IMG/VR virus record: IMGVR_UViG_3300013372_001471
Location: 1 to 64,000 of that record
From: a virus
Length of the DNA stretch: 64,000 nt
Strand: one strand, 5' to 3'
Part shown: piece by piece, positions 14,353-22,973 of the stretch
Position numbering within the stretch: position 1 is the first letter of the stretch
Layout: every line of letters begins with the position of its first letter
The notes under the pieces: model-generated
What the model was told of the DNA's origin: nothing
The model's input: the letters and a program-made list of their open reading frames with translations, nothing else
Database searches by the model: none
Translations under genes and position numbers: made by a program

Positions 14353-15209
14353 AGTATAAGTTTTTTTATTTCTTCAATAACTTCATCATCACTAATATAA
14401 GGATTTAGAGTGACATGGCCAAATTCTGGAAAATAAAATTTTGGTCCCAATTTAGGTTCTTCATTTTTTTCTATTACACCGTTCCATCCATACAGTTGAT
14501 GAACAAAATCTCCCGTTATTATAGTTTTAATACCAAGACCTGCAGCGATATTAGACAAACCACCTTCAGCGCCTATAAAGTAATCACAATTTTTAATAAC
14601 GGATGCGGTCAATGTTAATTCACTAACTGCTGTTATTTCCGATGTTTTTTGATCAAAACCATTTGGTTTACCCACTGGTATCAATAATACATTATCATTT
14701 TTATTTAAGGTTTCCAATATATGATTTATGTTTCTTCTCTTTCCACCATAGCCCAAATTAGGGACATCAATTCCGGTGTTATATTCTTCTTCTGTAAATA
14801 AGAAACTTTTTTCTTCCCAATTTGTTTGAACAGCAACTAGTATATTTTTTTCGTTTTTGTATGAAGAAAATGCATCTTTAACTAACTTATCGGTTGATTT
14901 ATTAGTATAAACATTATAGTCAGTATCAACATTTTCAATCCCACATTGAATTTGGAACTGTTCTATTGGAGTTGATTTTCTATTTATAGGTTTGAGTTGA
15001 TGTATTACATTGTAAACGGATTCATCACATTCTGAATAATAAACATCATCTATGTATGGGTTGTTAAACATCAATTCAAATGGTGCAAGAATAGATATTT
15101 GAAAATCTACTTGACAATCATTACCATGTTTTTCCTTTAACTTTTTTGCAATTGATGATGCAAATATATTATCACCAATAAATCCAATAGTCTTTACTAA
15201 AATTTTCAT
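14349..15209 (-). CDS. GT9-family (heptosyltransferase-like) glycosyltransferase
   Basis: A 286-residue GT-B protein. It begins MKILVKTIGFIGDNIFASSIAKKLKEKHG, the usual GT9 start with GD near residue 12, and contains NCDYFIGAEGGLSNIAAGLGIKTIITG at about 205-230, matching the D-x-x-x-G-x-x-x-G-x-x-H/N-x-A-x-A-x-G donor site of ADP-heptose:LPS heptosyltransferases. The family's usual histidine is Asn here. It is shorter than typical GT9 (about 330-350). Donor and acceptor unknown; overlaps the GT7-like gene. Confidence 0.7.
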   Translation of the reverse strand: MKILVKTIGFIGDNIFASSIAKKLKEKHGNDCQVDFQISILAPFELMFNNPYIDDVYYSECDESVYNVIHQLKPINRKSTPIEQFQIQCGIENVDTDYNVYTNKSTDKLVKDAFSSYKNEKNILVAVQTNWEEKSFLFTEEEYNTGIDVPNLGYGGKRRNINHILETLNKNDNVLLIPVGKPNGFDQKTSEITAVSELTLTASVIKNCDYFIGAEGGLSNIAAGLGIKTIITGDFVHQLYGWNGVIEKNEEPKLGPKFYFPEFGHVTLNPYISDDEVIEEIKKLIL

Positions 15210-15919
15210 AACTCATTCTCACTATAAACAAAATTATTTACTTTCAACCAACGAACATCGCTACCTGCATCAAACTCTATACAATCTGCCGATACATTTT
15301 CATACCCAAAAGATATATTTTCTTTTATCTGATAGAGTAGTTTATGATTGTTTATGAAATCAACATCATCGTCTGCAGGTTTACTGTCTTCGTGATAAAG
15401 TGCATAAAATAGCCCATCATTTCTTTTCCATTCATAACCGTGTAGTCTTAATCTTTCCCGCGTATCATCATCTTCTTTACCCCAACCGCGATAGTATGGA
15501 TTCAAACCATTTACTTTTTGAAATAAGTTTCTATGTAAAACAAAAACACCACCAGAGTGATCACCAACATCCACATGAAAGTTTCTATAACCAGCGGGTA
15601 TATCTTCATATTTTCTCTCTACATCATTTGCATCCAGAAATTTTACTCTACCAACTGGATATAAAGGAGTATCTTCATCTGTATCATAGGAAACTCCAGA
15701 CGCAGGATAGTAATCTACATCGTGAAAAATAAACAACTCGCCATTTGCCCTTTTAGCTGCTATATTATACAAAGAGTTTTTCTGAAACTTATCGTTGTCA
15801 TCCTGTTCAACAATAATTATTTCATAATCACCTTTACGAAAAATATCATGCAGTCTTGGCAAAAGTTTTATTAAATGAGGTTCTCTGTCTCTGTAAGATA
15901 TTATTATAGAGTATTTCAT
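15206..15919 (-). CDS. GT7-like (beta-1,4-galactosyltransferase-type) glycosyltransferase
   Basis: A 237-residue GT-A protein. The DxD metal site is DVD (67-69) in FIFHDVDYYP, and GWGKEDDDTRERL at 145-157 closely matches the GWGGEDDD motif of animal beta-1,4-galactosyltransferases, preceded by SGGVFVLHRNLFQKVNGLNPYYRGW. These features define the Glyco_transf_7 N- and C-terminal regions. Animal enzymes transfer galactose from UDP-Gal to GlcNAc; here the sugars are unknown. It overlaps its neighbours by 4 bases at both ends. Confidence 0.8.
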   Translation of the reverse strand: MKYSIIISYRDREPHLIKLLPRLHDIFRKGDYEIIIVEQDDNDKFQKNSLYNIAAKRANGELFIFHDVDYYPASGVSYDTDEDTPLYPVGRVKFLDANDVERKYEDIPAGYRNFHVDVGDHSGGVFVLHRNLFQKVNGLNPYYRGWGKEDDDTRERLRLHGYEWKRNDGLFYALYHEDSKPADDDVDFINNHKLLYQIKENISFGYENVSADCIEFDAGSDVRWLKVNNFVYSENEL

Positions 15920-16677
15920 AATCTATCATATTGGTGAACAATAAAATATCTATCTAACGTATTCATGTCAAAGGTAACAAACCCTTTAGCAATAACATCA
16001 AGATGCACTGCAAAGTTATTACTTAAATCTGTGAACATAACATCATCTTTGTATGTGGTCTGTATTAAATAATTAAATGATGTTTGATCAGCAACAAGTT
16101 TTTTACCAATAGACATAAGATATATGTCTCTACATATGTTACGAACATAATGTCCACATCCACCGAAAACACCAACATTGTAAACTTCTTTATCAATCAA
16201 TGTATCAGTTCCAATTCCACCTAAATTAACAAACAAGTGCCTTTTATTCCAATCTTCGTTTTCATACTTAACAACTTCACTTGAAGCAATTATCAAGTTA
16301 TGAGGAACATACTCGAATGGATCTCTATTAAAATAAACATCCCTAACATCAGTAATCAAAACTTTATCATATTCGGTATCGTTTAGTATTTGCCATATAT
16401 GAAAAAATCTAACATTATGAACCAAATTATATGATGACTCTAAATCATTATTTGCAGTATTTGTTTCAAACTTTGTTGTATATTGCCCATACATATCAAA
16501 CTCCGGGACAATAACATCTATATTCTTTGATAATAGATACTCGGATAACTCACTATTTGTATTGTTATAGAGTAATAGTATTCGTTCACACCCAAATATA
16601 TTTGATGATTCTACCCATCTATCAACATCCTTTATGCCATAGTTTCCACTAATCGCACCTATCAATAAATTTCTCAT
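15916..16677 (-). CDS. Putative GT-A glycosyltransferase (DUF616-like)
   Basis: A 253-residue protein. The sequence YDKVLITDVRDVYFNRDPFEY at about residues 103-123 contains a DVRD metal-binding motif typical of nucleotide-diphospho-sugar transferases that include the DUF616 and GT8-related proteins; NLGGIGTDTLIDKEVYNVGVFGG and VADQTSFNYLI follow, in which D-Q-xx-xN recalls the GT8 'DQD' region. The donor sugar is not evident. It overlaps the GT7-like gene and the GT2 gene. Confidence 0.6.
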   Translation of the reverse strand: MRNLLIGAISGNYGIKDVDRWVESSNIFGCERILLLYNNTNSELSEYLLSKNIDVIVPEFDMYGQYTTKFETNTANNDLESSYNLVHNVRFFHIWQILNDTEYDKVLITDVRDVYFNRDPFEYVPHNLIIASSEVVKYENEDWNKRHLFVNLGGIGTDTLIDKEVYNVGVFGGCGHYVRNICRDIYLMSIGKKLVADQTSFNYLIQTTYKDDVMFTDLSNNFAVHLDVIAKGFVTFDMNTLDRYFIVHQYDRL

Positions 16678-17309
16678 AAATCATTTCCCATGTTTGCATA
16701 AAAACTATTCTGTGCTTCTTGTTTGTGAATAGACTTCATATGATATAGACAATATGCCTCATCTTCTGGTAAATTTGTATAACTATTGTATCCAGATATT
16801 CTCTCATGCACTTTATTTTTCCATGATATTGTATCTATATTTTTGTATATTCTAGTTTGATAATCTGGCCAATTAACTCTTTCTTCATCATCAAATCTCC
16901 ATCCCCATTTTTCAATATGGTTGGGTGTGATGTCAAAAACAGTATTCCATCTTGGAACTAAAAACATATCTACTTCATCATTACTTTCAAGTATAGACTT
17001 CAAATTAGCAAGAAGAAATTGTGAAGGAACTTCATCGGCATCTATATTGAATATCCATTTTTTTGAACAGTATTTTTTCAAATTGTTTTTGAATCTTGAA
17101 AAATCATTATCCAAAGGAAATTCTATGACAACCATGTTTTTTATGGTTTCAAGATATTGATCAACAACATCTTTTATTTCAGTTGTTAGTTTTTCGCTAT
17201 CAAGTTGTATTACCAATTCATCATCGTCAGTAATATAATTTGAAAGTGTATCTAACAAAATCAATAACTCTTTTTCTTCATTGCATGCGGTTACTGTATA
17301 TGAAATCAT
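16674..17309 (-). CDS. GT2-family glycosyltransferase (WaaE/KdtX-like)
   Basis: A 211-residue protein starting MISYTVTACNEEKELLILLDTLSNY, with the metal site NIDADEVPSQFL at about residue 92, followed by PRWNTVFDITPNHIEKWGWRFDDEERVNWPDYQTRIYK. The N-E-E start, DADE and W-x-D-x-Q-x-R-I-Y-K are typical of the WaaE-like subgroup of GT2 that adds glucose or other sugars to LPS core. Overlap with both neighbours indicates coupled translation. Confidence 0.8.
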   Translation of the reverse strand: MISYTVTACNEEKELLILLDTLSNYITDDDELVIQLDSEKLTTEIKDVVDQYLETIKNMVVIEFPLDNDFSRFKNNLKKYCSKKWIFNIDADEVPSQFLLANLKSILESNDEVDMFLVPRWNTVFDITPNHIEKWGWRFDDEERVNWPDYQTRIYKNIDTISWKNKVHERISGYNSYTNLPEDEAYCLYHMKSIHKQEAQNSFYANMGNDL

Positions 17310-18625
17310 TTTGTTTCCTCTTTTTTAAGTTTTGTTAATTTCGGAAGTTCTTTTAATTGAGGAAGATTTATTTTCATTCTTTCTGCAAATTTAGGAACAC
17401 GGTTCTCTAATAATGTATTGAACTTTTCATGCATTGCATCGTATGACCATTTCGATTTCATTTGTTGTATATTCTTTTTTGAAGACATTACCATTGTAGA
17501 ATAATTCCGATACACCTTATCTAGCATTTTGGCTGCAAATTGGTAATCAACTGTAAACCATTTTGAACCTGCATTTATTACACTTTCCCAAACAGAAGAA
17601 TGATGAACATTCCGTAAATCGCCTTTTAATAAAGTATTAAATTTTTCATCAACAAAATCTAGTTGACCGCTCCATCCAGAAACAAGCACAGGTTTTCCGG
17701 TTGTCATAAACTCTGCAATGGGTCTACCATAACCTTCACCTTTTGTGAATGAAACAAATGCCTTTATCTTTGGATGATTGTATAATGAGTTCATTTCTTT
17801 TTCATTCAAGTCACCGTGTAGAACATAAACATTAGGCAAATGTTTCTTTTTACTCATGTGTCTTATTAAATTAACCTTTTCAATAATTCTACTTCTGTCA
17901 GTAACAGAAAATGTTCCTGATGATGTTTTCAAAACAAGTGCAGGTGGATTAGGCGAATCACCAAATGTTTCAAAGAAAGTATGCACTAATCCAGATACAT
18001 CTTTTCTATCTTCACCGAAATCACCTTTCATCCAATGACCAACAAATAGAAATGCAAAATTTTCTTTAATTGCATCAAGTTCTTCTTTTACCGATGGTTC
18101 TATTTCAATATCTTTATCATATATTTCAGTTCTAACACCTTCGTGTAAAACTTCTATTGGAACATTGACTGTTAGTTTACCAACAACCTGATTTGTTTGT
18201 TTATCTCTTTTTTCATATTGAGTGTTTTCAAATACCCACTTTGCATGATTGGATGGAACAATAACCATGTTCATTCTATTACAACCTTCTATAAATTCAG
18301 GCGAACAAACATCTGTTTCTATTCCGGCAGTTATACCTATATTATATTTACCAACTGGATTAAATTCATTTGGTATAGTGCATTGCATCCAAATATCCGG
18401 TTGAGACTGCAACTGCCCTTTCTCTATCAAATCTAAAATCTGTTTATGTTCTGCATTGTTTTCATCCAATGCATTCATTGGAGTGTTTCCCCAATTTATA
18501 GATATAATTTTTATTCTAAACTTATTCATTTTAATTAGCGATAATACTAAATCTCTAGCATGAGATCCATATCCACTAACAGTAGTAACTGGTCCACAAA
18601 AAACTAATTCTGGTTTGTAACTCAT
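17306..18625 (-). CDS. GT4-family glycosyltransferase
   Basis: A 439-residue GT-B protein. The N-terminal FCGPVTTVSGYGSHARDLVLSLI contains the S-G-x-G acceptor-domain loop; the donor domain carries FTKGEGYGRPIAEFMTTGKPVLVSGWSGQLDFV, the E-x7-E (EGYGRPIAEFM) motif of GT4 retaining transferases. Typical length. It ends four bases into the next gene and follows the second GT4 gene by 10 bases. It uses a nucleotide sugar; the linkage is unknown. Confidence 0.85.
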   Translation of the reverse strand: MSYKPELVFCGPVTTVSGYGSHARDLVLSLIKMNKFRIKIISINWGNTPMNALDENNAEHKQILDLIEKGQLQSQPDIWMQCTIPNEFNPVGKYNIGITAGIETDVCSPEFIEGCNRMNMVIVPSNHAKWVFENTQYEKRDKQTNQVVGKLTVNVPIEVLHEGVRTEIYDKDIEIEPSVKEELDAIKENFAFLFVGHWMKGDFGEDRKDVSGLVHTFFETFGDSPNPPALVLKTSSGTFSVTDRSRIIEKVNLIRHMSKKKHLPNVYVLHGDLNEKEMNSLYNHPKIKAFVSFTKGEGYGRPIAEFMTTGKPVLVSGWSGQLDFVDEKFNTLLKGDLRNVHHSSVWESVINAGSKWFTVDYQFAAKMLDKVYRNYSTMVMSSKKNIQQMKSKWSYDAMHEKFNTLLENRVPKFAERMKINLPQLKELPKLTKLKKEETK

Positions 18626-18635
18626 TTTTATATCC

Positions 18636-20060
18636 TCACGCTAAATGTAATCCAAATCTTTTTCTTTTATTGAAGTTAGCAAATGTATTATTTACATCAT
18701 TGATAATTCTATTTCCCATGTGTTCAATACTCATACCAACCTTTTCTTCCATAATAAACTCACGACCTTTTTTACCGGCCTCTTTTCTTTCTTCTTTTGG
18801 TGTTGTATACCATTCATAAATCGCCTGACCAATATCTCTGAAATCTGCACGGTCATCAAAAATGTATGGCGTTGGAACGGAACCTTGTAATGATATATTT
18901 GAAGGCCAAACTGGCTTCACCCAATCACCATGTTTCAAATTACCCCAAACGTCTTTTCTGTGTAATGTATGTATTTTAATATAATCATCTTCTGTAAAAT
19001 AATCATTTGTGTCTGGATTGATAAACCCACATTGGTCTTGCATACCGCCGGTAACATTCACAACAATAGGTGTCCCAGCAGCAAGTGCCTCTGCAGTTCC
19101 TAATCCAAATCCCTCATTTGATGCCATATTGATAACAACATCAGCACAGTTATACATTACATTTAATTTGTCTGACGGGATTACTTTATCATCAAATAAA
19201 ACTTTGTATTCGTTACATAGCTCACCAATCAAAGCAATTAAATCTGTTCCGTTTGGATCGATTGGTTGTGTGTGCATTAACAATAAACAATCGTCACTTG
19301 CATTACCACCATTCTTATCAACCAATTGACAAAAGTGTTTGTAAGCAAGAACAACGTCACCCGGATGTTTACGGTGAATGTTTCTATTGTTCCACATTAC
19401 AATAAACTTATTTTTATTGTCACCACGCAATCTTAAATTTTCAAATTTAAGTGCCTCGTAAAAATTATGCTTTTCATCAATAGGTGTGAATATATTTGTG
19501 TTTATACCGTGTGGAACATATGTTATTCTACGGTTTGAAACATCATCACCTACCCTATTGAATATCCTATTGTTTATACCGTATGTTTGTTTTGAAATTG
19601 CCATCAACAAATCACAACTTGTATATGCATCTTTATTCCACATTGGATCGGTGGCGGTATCACCAACTAAACCAGCTCCATCCCATATGTTCAAATACAT
19701 TAGCGGAATCTTCTGACGTATTTCATGTTCCATATCATATAACCATCCCCAAAATCTTGGATCAGTAAAGTGGAGAATTGCATCCGGCTTTTCATCTTCA
19801 ATCAATCTACGAATTAAAAATGGATCACCGTAACCATCATTACAATATATTCTTACATACGCATCTTCTATTCCATGATTTGTTCTCAAATCTTCTGATA
19901 GGTCTAGGATTTTGCCTTTATCTGGATGATTTATAGCGGCACCAACTTGAATCCAATCAAATTCTTTTGCAGTCCCAATAACTATATCTCGCGATACAGT
20001 TGCGATACCTGATGTTAGTCGCATATCATCTGACAACAATAATATCTTTTTCTTTGCCAT
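18636..20060 (-). CDS. GT4-family glycosyltransferase
   Basis: A 474-residue GT-B protein beginning MAKKKILLLSDDMRLTSGIATVSRDIVIG, with the acceptor-site SGIA loop. The donor domain has IVMWNNRNIHRKHPGDVVLAYKHF and ASNEGFGLGTAEALAAGTPIVVNVTGG (E-G-F-G-L-G-x-A-E-A). PTPYIFDDRADFRDIGQAIYEWY follows. This is a well-conserved GT4-type enzyme, paralogous in plan to the gene downstream at 17306-18625. GTTTCAC precedes the start; ten bases separate it from the preceding gene. Confidence 0.85.
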   Translation of the reverse strand: MAKKKILLLSDDMRLTSGIATVSRDIVIGTAKEFDWIQVGAAINHPDKGKILDLSEDLRTNHGIEDAYVRIYCNDGYGDPFLIRRLIEDEKPDAILHFTDPRFWGWLYDMEHEIRQKIPLMYLNIWDGAGLVGDTATDPMWNKDAYTSCDLLMAISKQTYGINNRIFNRVGDDVSNRRITYVPHGINTNIFTPIDEKHNFYEALKFENLRLRGDNKNKFIVMWNNRNIHRKHPGDVVLAYKHFCQLVDKNGGNASDDCLLLMHTQPIDPNGTDLIALIGELCNEYKVLFDDKVIPSDKLNVMYNCADVVINMASNEGFGLGTAEALAAGTPIVVNVTGGMQDQCGFINPDTNDYFTEDDYIKIHTLHRKDVWGNLKHGDWVKPVWPSNISLQGSVPTPYIFDDRADFRDIGQAIYEWYTTPKEERKEAGKKGREFIMEEKVGMSIEHMGNRIINDVNNTFANFNKRKRFGLHLA

Positions 20061-20069
20061 GTGAAACCT

Positions 20070-21455
20070 TTATATGTTAAAAAACTTGTGTGTTGTGTTT
20101 GTGGAAACGGTTTGCATATTCAATAACATCTTTCTATACGGTTTGAATTTGTAACCCATTTCTTCGAGAGAAGAATTAAACCAATCTTCCGAATAATCAT
20201 CTTTATTTCTTTTACCATTTGAAATTATTTCATTCATATCACGAACAAAGTTATCAAGTTTATTCATATCTCTGGTTAATCTTATCAATCTTAATCTTCT
20301 TCTATTATATTCTTCTTCGTCTTGTTCTAATTTTTGCATATCTAATATAAGACTTTTCAACGAATTTTCCAAATCATTTATATCATAAGATAAAACTAAT
20401 TCTGCAAATTCAGTTCCTTTGAATAAGTCAATATATGTTTTATCATATATTGGAATAGTCATTAAGTTCTTTTCTATTTGTGCATATTCAAATCTTGGTG
20501 TAATGAACATTCCGAAGAACGGGACTTTTGTATTTGTTGTTGATATACTAAATCTACAACCAGATAAAAAGTCCATCATACTTTCCATCGTATATGTTCC
20601 TGCAAGCACCATGGGTTTATCGTTATCGAACACTTTGAATACAGTTGGATCCAAATCAAAGTCTGGAAGAAATGTATCACTAAAAGTTTTACGAGAAACA
20701 TTTGCGTGTTCTGCCAATATCTTTACATGATTGAAATAATTTTCAGGTGAGTATGTGTTTCCTATATGAACCAATTTCTTACCAGATAAATCTTTCAATC
20801 CTAACTTACCCATTGTTTCTACTATTGGTTTGAAGTTCCCATGACCTTTGAATTTAGCATAGTAAGCACATTCTGAAATGTATGGTAATTCTTTTTTATC
20901 TACCCATGATTTTTCAATCCACTTATCGTAGATACTCATGTCAATATAACCACCGACTTGAAAAGTATATTCAGAAGTTCCTCTCATTCCAATATACTCT
21001 TTGAGTGCATCCACAAAGAACGGTGTGTATGTCAAGTAATAATCACTATACTTTATGAAAGCGGGAACACAAATTGTATTAAAGTGCATACCCTCATACG
21101 GGTATATCTCATGGTCAAAGAATGCAGTTATAGTATTCAACTGACAATACATCTTTGCCAAGTCAATCAATCTTTCTTTATGTTCTGGTTTTCTTTTTTC
21201 GATACCATCAACATCGTAGATAAATTTGTTGAGGTTCAAAACAACAATATCATAACCTTCCAATCTATTTTTCAGTTCATTCATTTCCATTTCGGAAATA
21301 TCTATACAGTTCTGATATTCAGATTTGAAATTATTTGTTTCGCTAGGATTAAAGTAAAATGTATCAACACTATCAAGTGATGATATGTTTTTTGTAAAGG
21401 TATGTATTCCCCTATAAACCGAGAGGTCAATGATTGCTAATTGAGCTATTTTCAC
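20070..21455 (-). CDS. Putative GT-B-like protein of the glycan operon
   Basis: A 461-residue protein. It shows a two-domain plan: an N-terminal part (VVLNLNKF, AFFDHEIYPYEGMHF) and a second part starting KLVHIGNTYSPENYFNHVKILAEHA, then DNDKPMVLAGTYTMESMMDFLSGCRFSISTTNTK...FITPRFEYAQIEKNLMTIPIYDKTY, which resembles a GT-B donor domain but without a clear E-x7-E. The C-terminus is helical (EEEYNRRRLRLIRLTRDMNKLD). The start is GTG at 21455, overlapping the stop of the small ribbon-helix-helix gene as GTGA. The glycosyltransferase assignment is from context and weak fold resemblance. Confidence 0.5.
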   Translation of the reverse strand: MKIAQLAIIDLSVYRGIHTFTKNISSLDSVDTFYFNPSETNNFKSEYQNCIDISEMEMNELKNRLEGYDIVVLNLNKFIYDVDGIEKRKPEHKERLIDLAKMYCQLNTITAFFDHEIYPYEGMHFNTICVPAFIKYSDYYLTYTPFFVDALKEYIGMRGTSEYTFQVGGYIDMSIYDKWIEKSWVDKKELPYISECAYYAKFKGHGNFKPIVETMGKLGLKDLSGKKLVHIGNTYSPENYFNHVKILAEHANVSRKTFSDTFLPDFDLDPTVFKVFDNDKPMVLAGTYTMESMMDFLSGCRFSISTTNTKVPFFGMFITPRFEYAQIEKNLMTIPIYDKTYIDLFKGTEFAELVLSYDINDLENSLKSLILDMQKLEQDEEEYNRRRLRLIRLTRDMNKLDNFVRDMNEIISNGKRNKDDYSEDWFNSSLEEMGYKFKPYRKMLLNMQTVSTNTTHKFFNI

Positions 21456-21604
21456 GAAACACCTAAACTTCCAGTTAAATGATTTAATATAAGTTTTTCT
21501 ATCAATCCACTTAATTTATATCCGTTGTCTTGACAATAGTTTGCCAATTCTTCTTTTATAGAATTGCGAATTTGTATGCTCGAGTATTTTGATTTTGCAT
21601 CCAC
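21452..21604 (-). CDS. Small ribbon-helix-helix protein, first gene of the glycan operon
   Basis: A 50-residue product read from a GTG at 21604 (AGAG six bases upstream; the frame is closed by a TAA at 21620). The sequence is VDAKSKYSSIQIRNSIKEEL followed by ANYCQDNGYKLSGLIEKLIL and NHLTGSLGVS. A short strand (YSSIQIR), then a helix (NSIKEELANYCQDNG) and a second helix (LSGLIEKLILNHL) is the ribbon-helix-helix pattern of Arc/CopG/ParG-type DNA-binding proteins. Its stop overlaps the next start (GTGA). It is a good candidate for a regulator of the operon it heads, alternatively a small protein-interaction module. Confidence 0.65.
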   Translation of the reverse strand: MDAKSKYSSIQIRNSIKEELANYCQDNGYKLSGLIEKLILNHLTGSLGVS

Positions 21605-21630
21605 AACATTCTCTATCAGTTAAACATACA

Positions 21631-21639
21631 TATAAATAT
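21631..21639 (-). promoter_or_regulatory. ATATTTAT-class promoter-like motif of the glycan operon
   Basis: The coding strand reads ACATATTTATATGTATG, 26 bases upstream of the ribbon-helix-helix start. The surrounding CATACATATxxATATGTATG is nearly palindromic and could also be an operator for that protein. No other motif of either class was seen between here and 5966, so this may drive the whole operon. Confidence 0.5.
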
Positions 21640-21679
21640 GTATGAATTTTAGAAAACAATAGAAAATAGTAGATTTATT

Positions 21680-22591
21680 TTAGAAGGGCGTTATGTTTCT
21701 TTTTTCTTTCGGACAAAGTTCGTAATTGGAATTGAAATCACAATACTTACAATTTGAATAATTGTTACCGCCTTCAGCAGGTTGTATTACCTCCAATTTA
21801 TATTCACCTTCTTCGGTAAAGTTTGTTGTAATAAATTCTGCAATTTCTTTCTTGATATTGTTTTGAGAAACTTTGCCATTGGATGGTTCAAATCTTTGAA
21901 CTCTCTGTTTCATCGCTTCATATTCTGCATCTTCAATAATCTTTCTACGAAGAATTAAATACTCAACATTTATTTCTTCGGGACTAACACCGTATTGTTT
22001 TGCATAATATGTTTTGTAAAGAACAAGTTGCGATGTCTTTACTTTATCAGCTTTGGTATATTTGTTCCAACCATTTGTGCTAGTCTTGAAATCATATATG
22101 TATATCTCGCCGGTCTTTGTATTCTTAATAACTAAATCCAAGAAGCCAACGAGTTTAACTGTGGGATGTGTTTCAAGTGGAACTATGTTTATAGGCAATT
22201 CAATACCAACCAATTCATAATCTTTCTTTTGAAAATAATCGGCTCTATGTGCCTTGAACCAATTAAGAATTTGAACACCGTCTGAATAGTATTCTTTCAA
22301 TTCTTTATCGGTAGAGAAGTGAACATCTTTGTTTTCGGTAAGTAATTTTTTGTATTCATTCCGAATACCTGTTTGTAACATTTCATTGAGGTCCAGTTTA
22401 TTTGCCTCAACAATTGATTTCTCATAGATGGTCTTAACATATTCTTGCAATACTTCGTGCATCGCTGTTCCAAAAAGAGCAGCAGTTGATGGTTGATATG
22501 TTGCAAGTTTATCAATGTATGTTAGTTTCCATCTATGAGGACAATCCTTCCACATTTGATATTGTGAAAAAGATACTTTTCTGTTAGGCAT
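21680..22591 (-). CDS. Cas4/RecB-like PD-(D/E)xK nuclease with four iron-sulfur cysteines
   Basis: A 303-residue nuclease of the PDDEXK_1 type. Catalytic residues visible are His45 (FGTAMHEV), Glu131 (IELPI), Asp152 (GFLDLVI) and Asp167-Phe-Lys169 (YDFKTS), followed by the Q-x-x-x-Y helix (SQLVLYKTYY). Cys17 (WKDCPHRW) and Cys281, Cys284, Cys293 near the C-terminus match the 4Fe-4S cage of AddB/Cas4 nucleases. Such enzymes act as 5'-3' or structure-specific DNA exonucleases in recombination and end processing. It is the last gene of the clamp-loader unit, overlapping the DUF1599 gene by one base. Confidence 0.85.
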   Translation of the reverse strand: MPNRKVSFSQYQMWKDCPHRWKLTYIDKLATYQPSTAALFGTAMHEVLQEYVKTIYEKSIVEANKLDLNEMLQTGIRNEYKKLLTENKDVHFSTDKELKEYYSDGVQILNWFKAHRADYFQKKDYELVGIELPINIVPLETHPTVKLVGFLDLVIKNTKTGEIYIYDFKTSTNGWNKYTKADKVKTSQLVLYKTYYAKQYGVSPEEINVEYLILRRKIIEDAEYEAMKQRVQRFEPSNGKVSQNNIKKEIAEFITTNFTEEGEYKLEVIQPAEGGNNYSNCKYCDFNSNYELCPKEKRNITPF

Positions 22592-22962
22592 TATTTACCC
22601 CACTTGCCAGACTGAACAAGTTGTGCAATGATACCATACACAGAAATATCTTTGAATGTATCATCAAGACTTTCACCGACTGCATCTTTTGAACCAAACA
22701 TAATCATTTGTTTATATCTGTTTATTTTATCGTTCAATCTGAAAAACAATCCTTGTAAAGATAACTTTCTATCTTCTTCTCTTTCCAATGATGAACCCAT
22801 GGATATATTATCCGGACCATAATTTTTCTGCTTACGGCAAAACAATTCATATTGTTCGGCTTGTATTCTCTTAAATTCTGCCGTCATAACAGGAAACTTT
22901 TCTTCTATTTCCAAAACAGCTTCGTGTTTTTTTATACCCAAATCTCTTTCTGTTATTGCCAT
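22591..22962 (-). CDS. DUF1599 / Nmad1-type nucleotide-modification-associated protein
   Basis: The 123-residue product has the family plan: CRKQKNYGPDNISMG (a lysine-tyrosine-G loop), then LQGLFFRLNDKINRYKQMI and ESLDDTFKDISVYGIIAQLVQSGKWG, giving R-x-x-DK-x-x-R and D-x-x-x-D helix motifs like those in MazG-related all-alpha proteins. DUF1599 (Nmad1) was described from contexts of phage DNA base modification. I chose the ATG at 22962, eight bases after GAGGA; ATG 22977 overlaps the previous stop. Here it sits near three SPPY methyltransferases, which is consistent with base or nucleotide modification but does not prove it. Confidence 0.7.
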   Translation of the reverse strand: MAITERDLGIKKHEAVLEIEEKFPVMTAEFKRIQAEQYELFCRKQKNYGPDNISMGSSLEREEDRKLSLQGLFFRLNDKINRYKQMIMFGSKDAVGESLDDTFKDISVYGIIAQLVQSGKWGK

Positions 22963-22973
22963 TTTAGTGTTCC

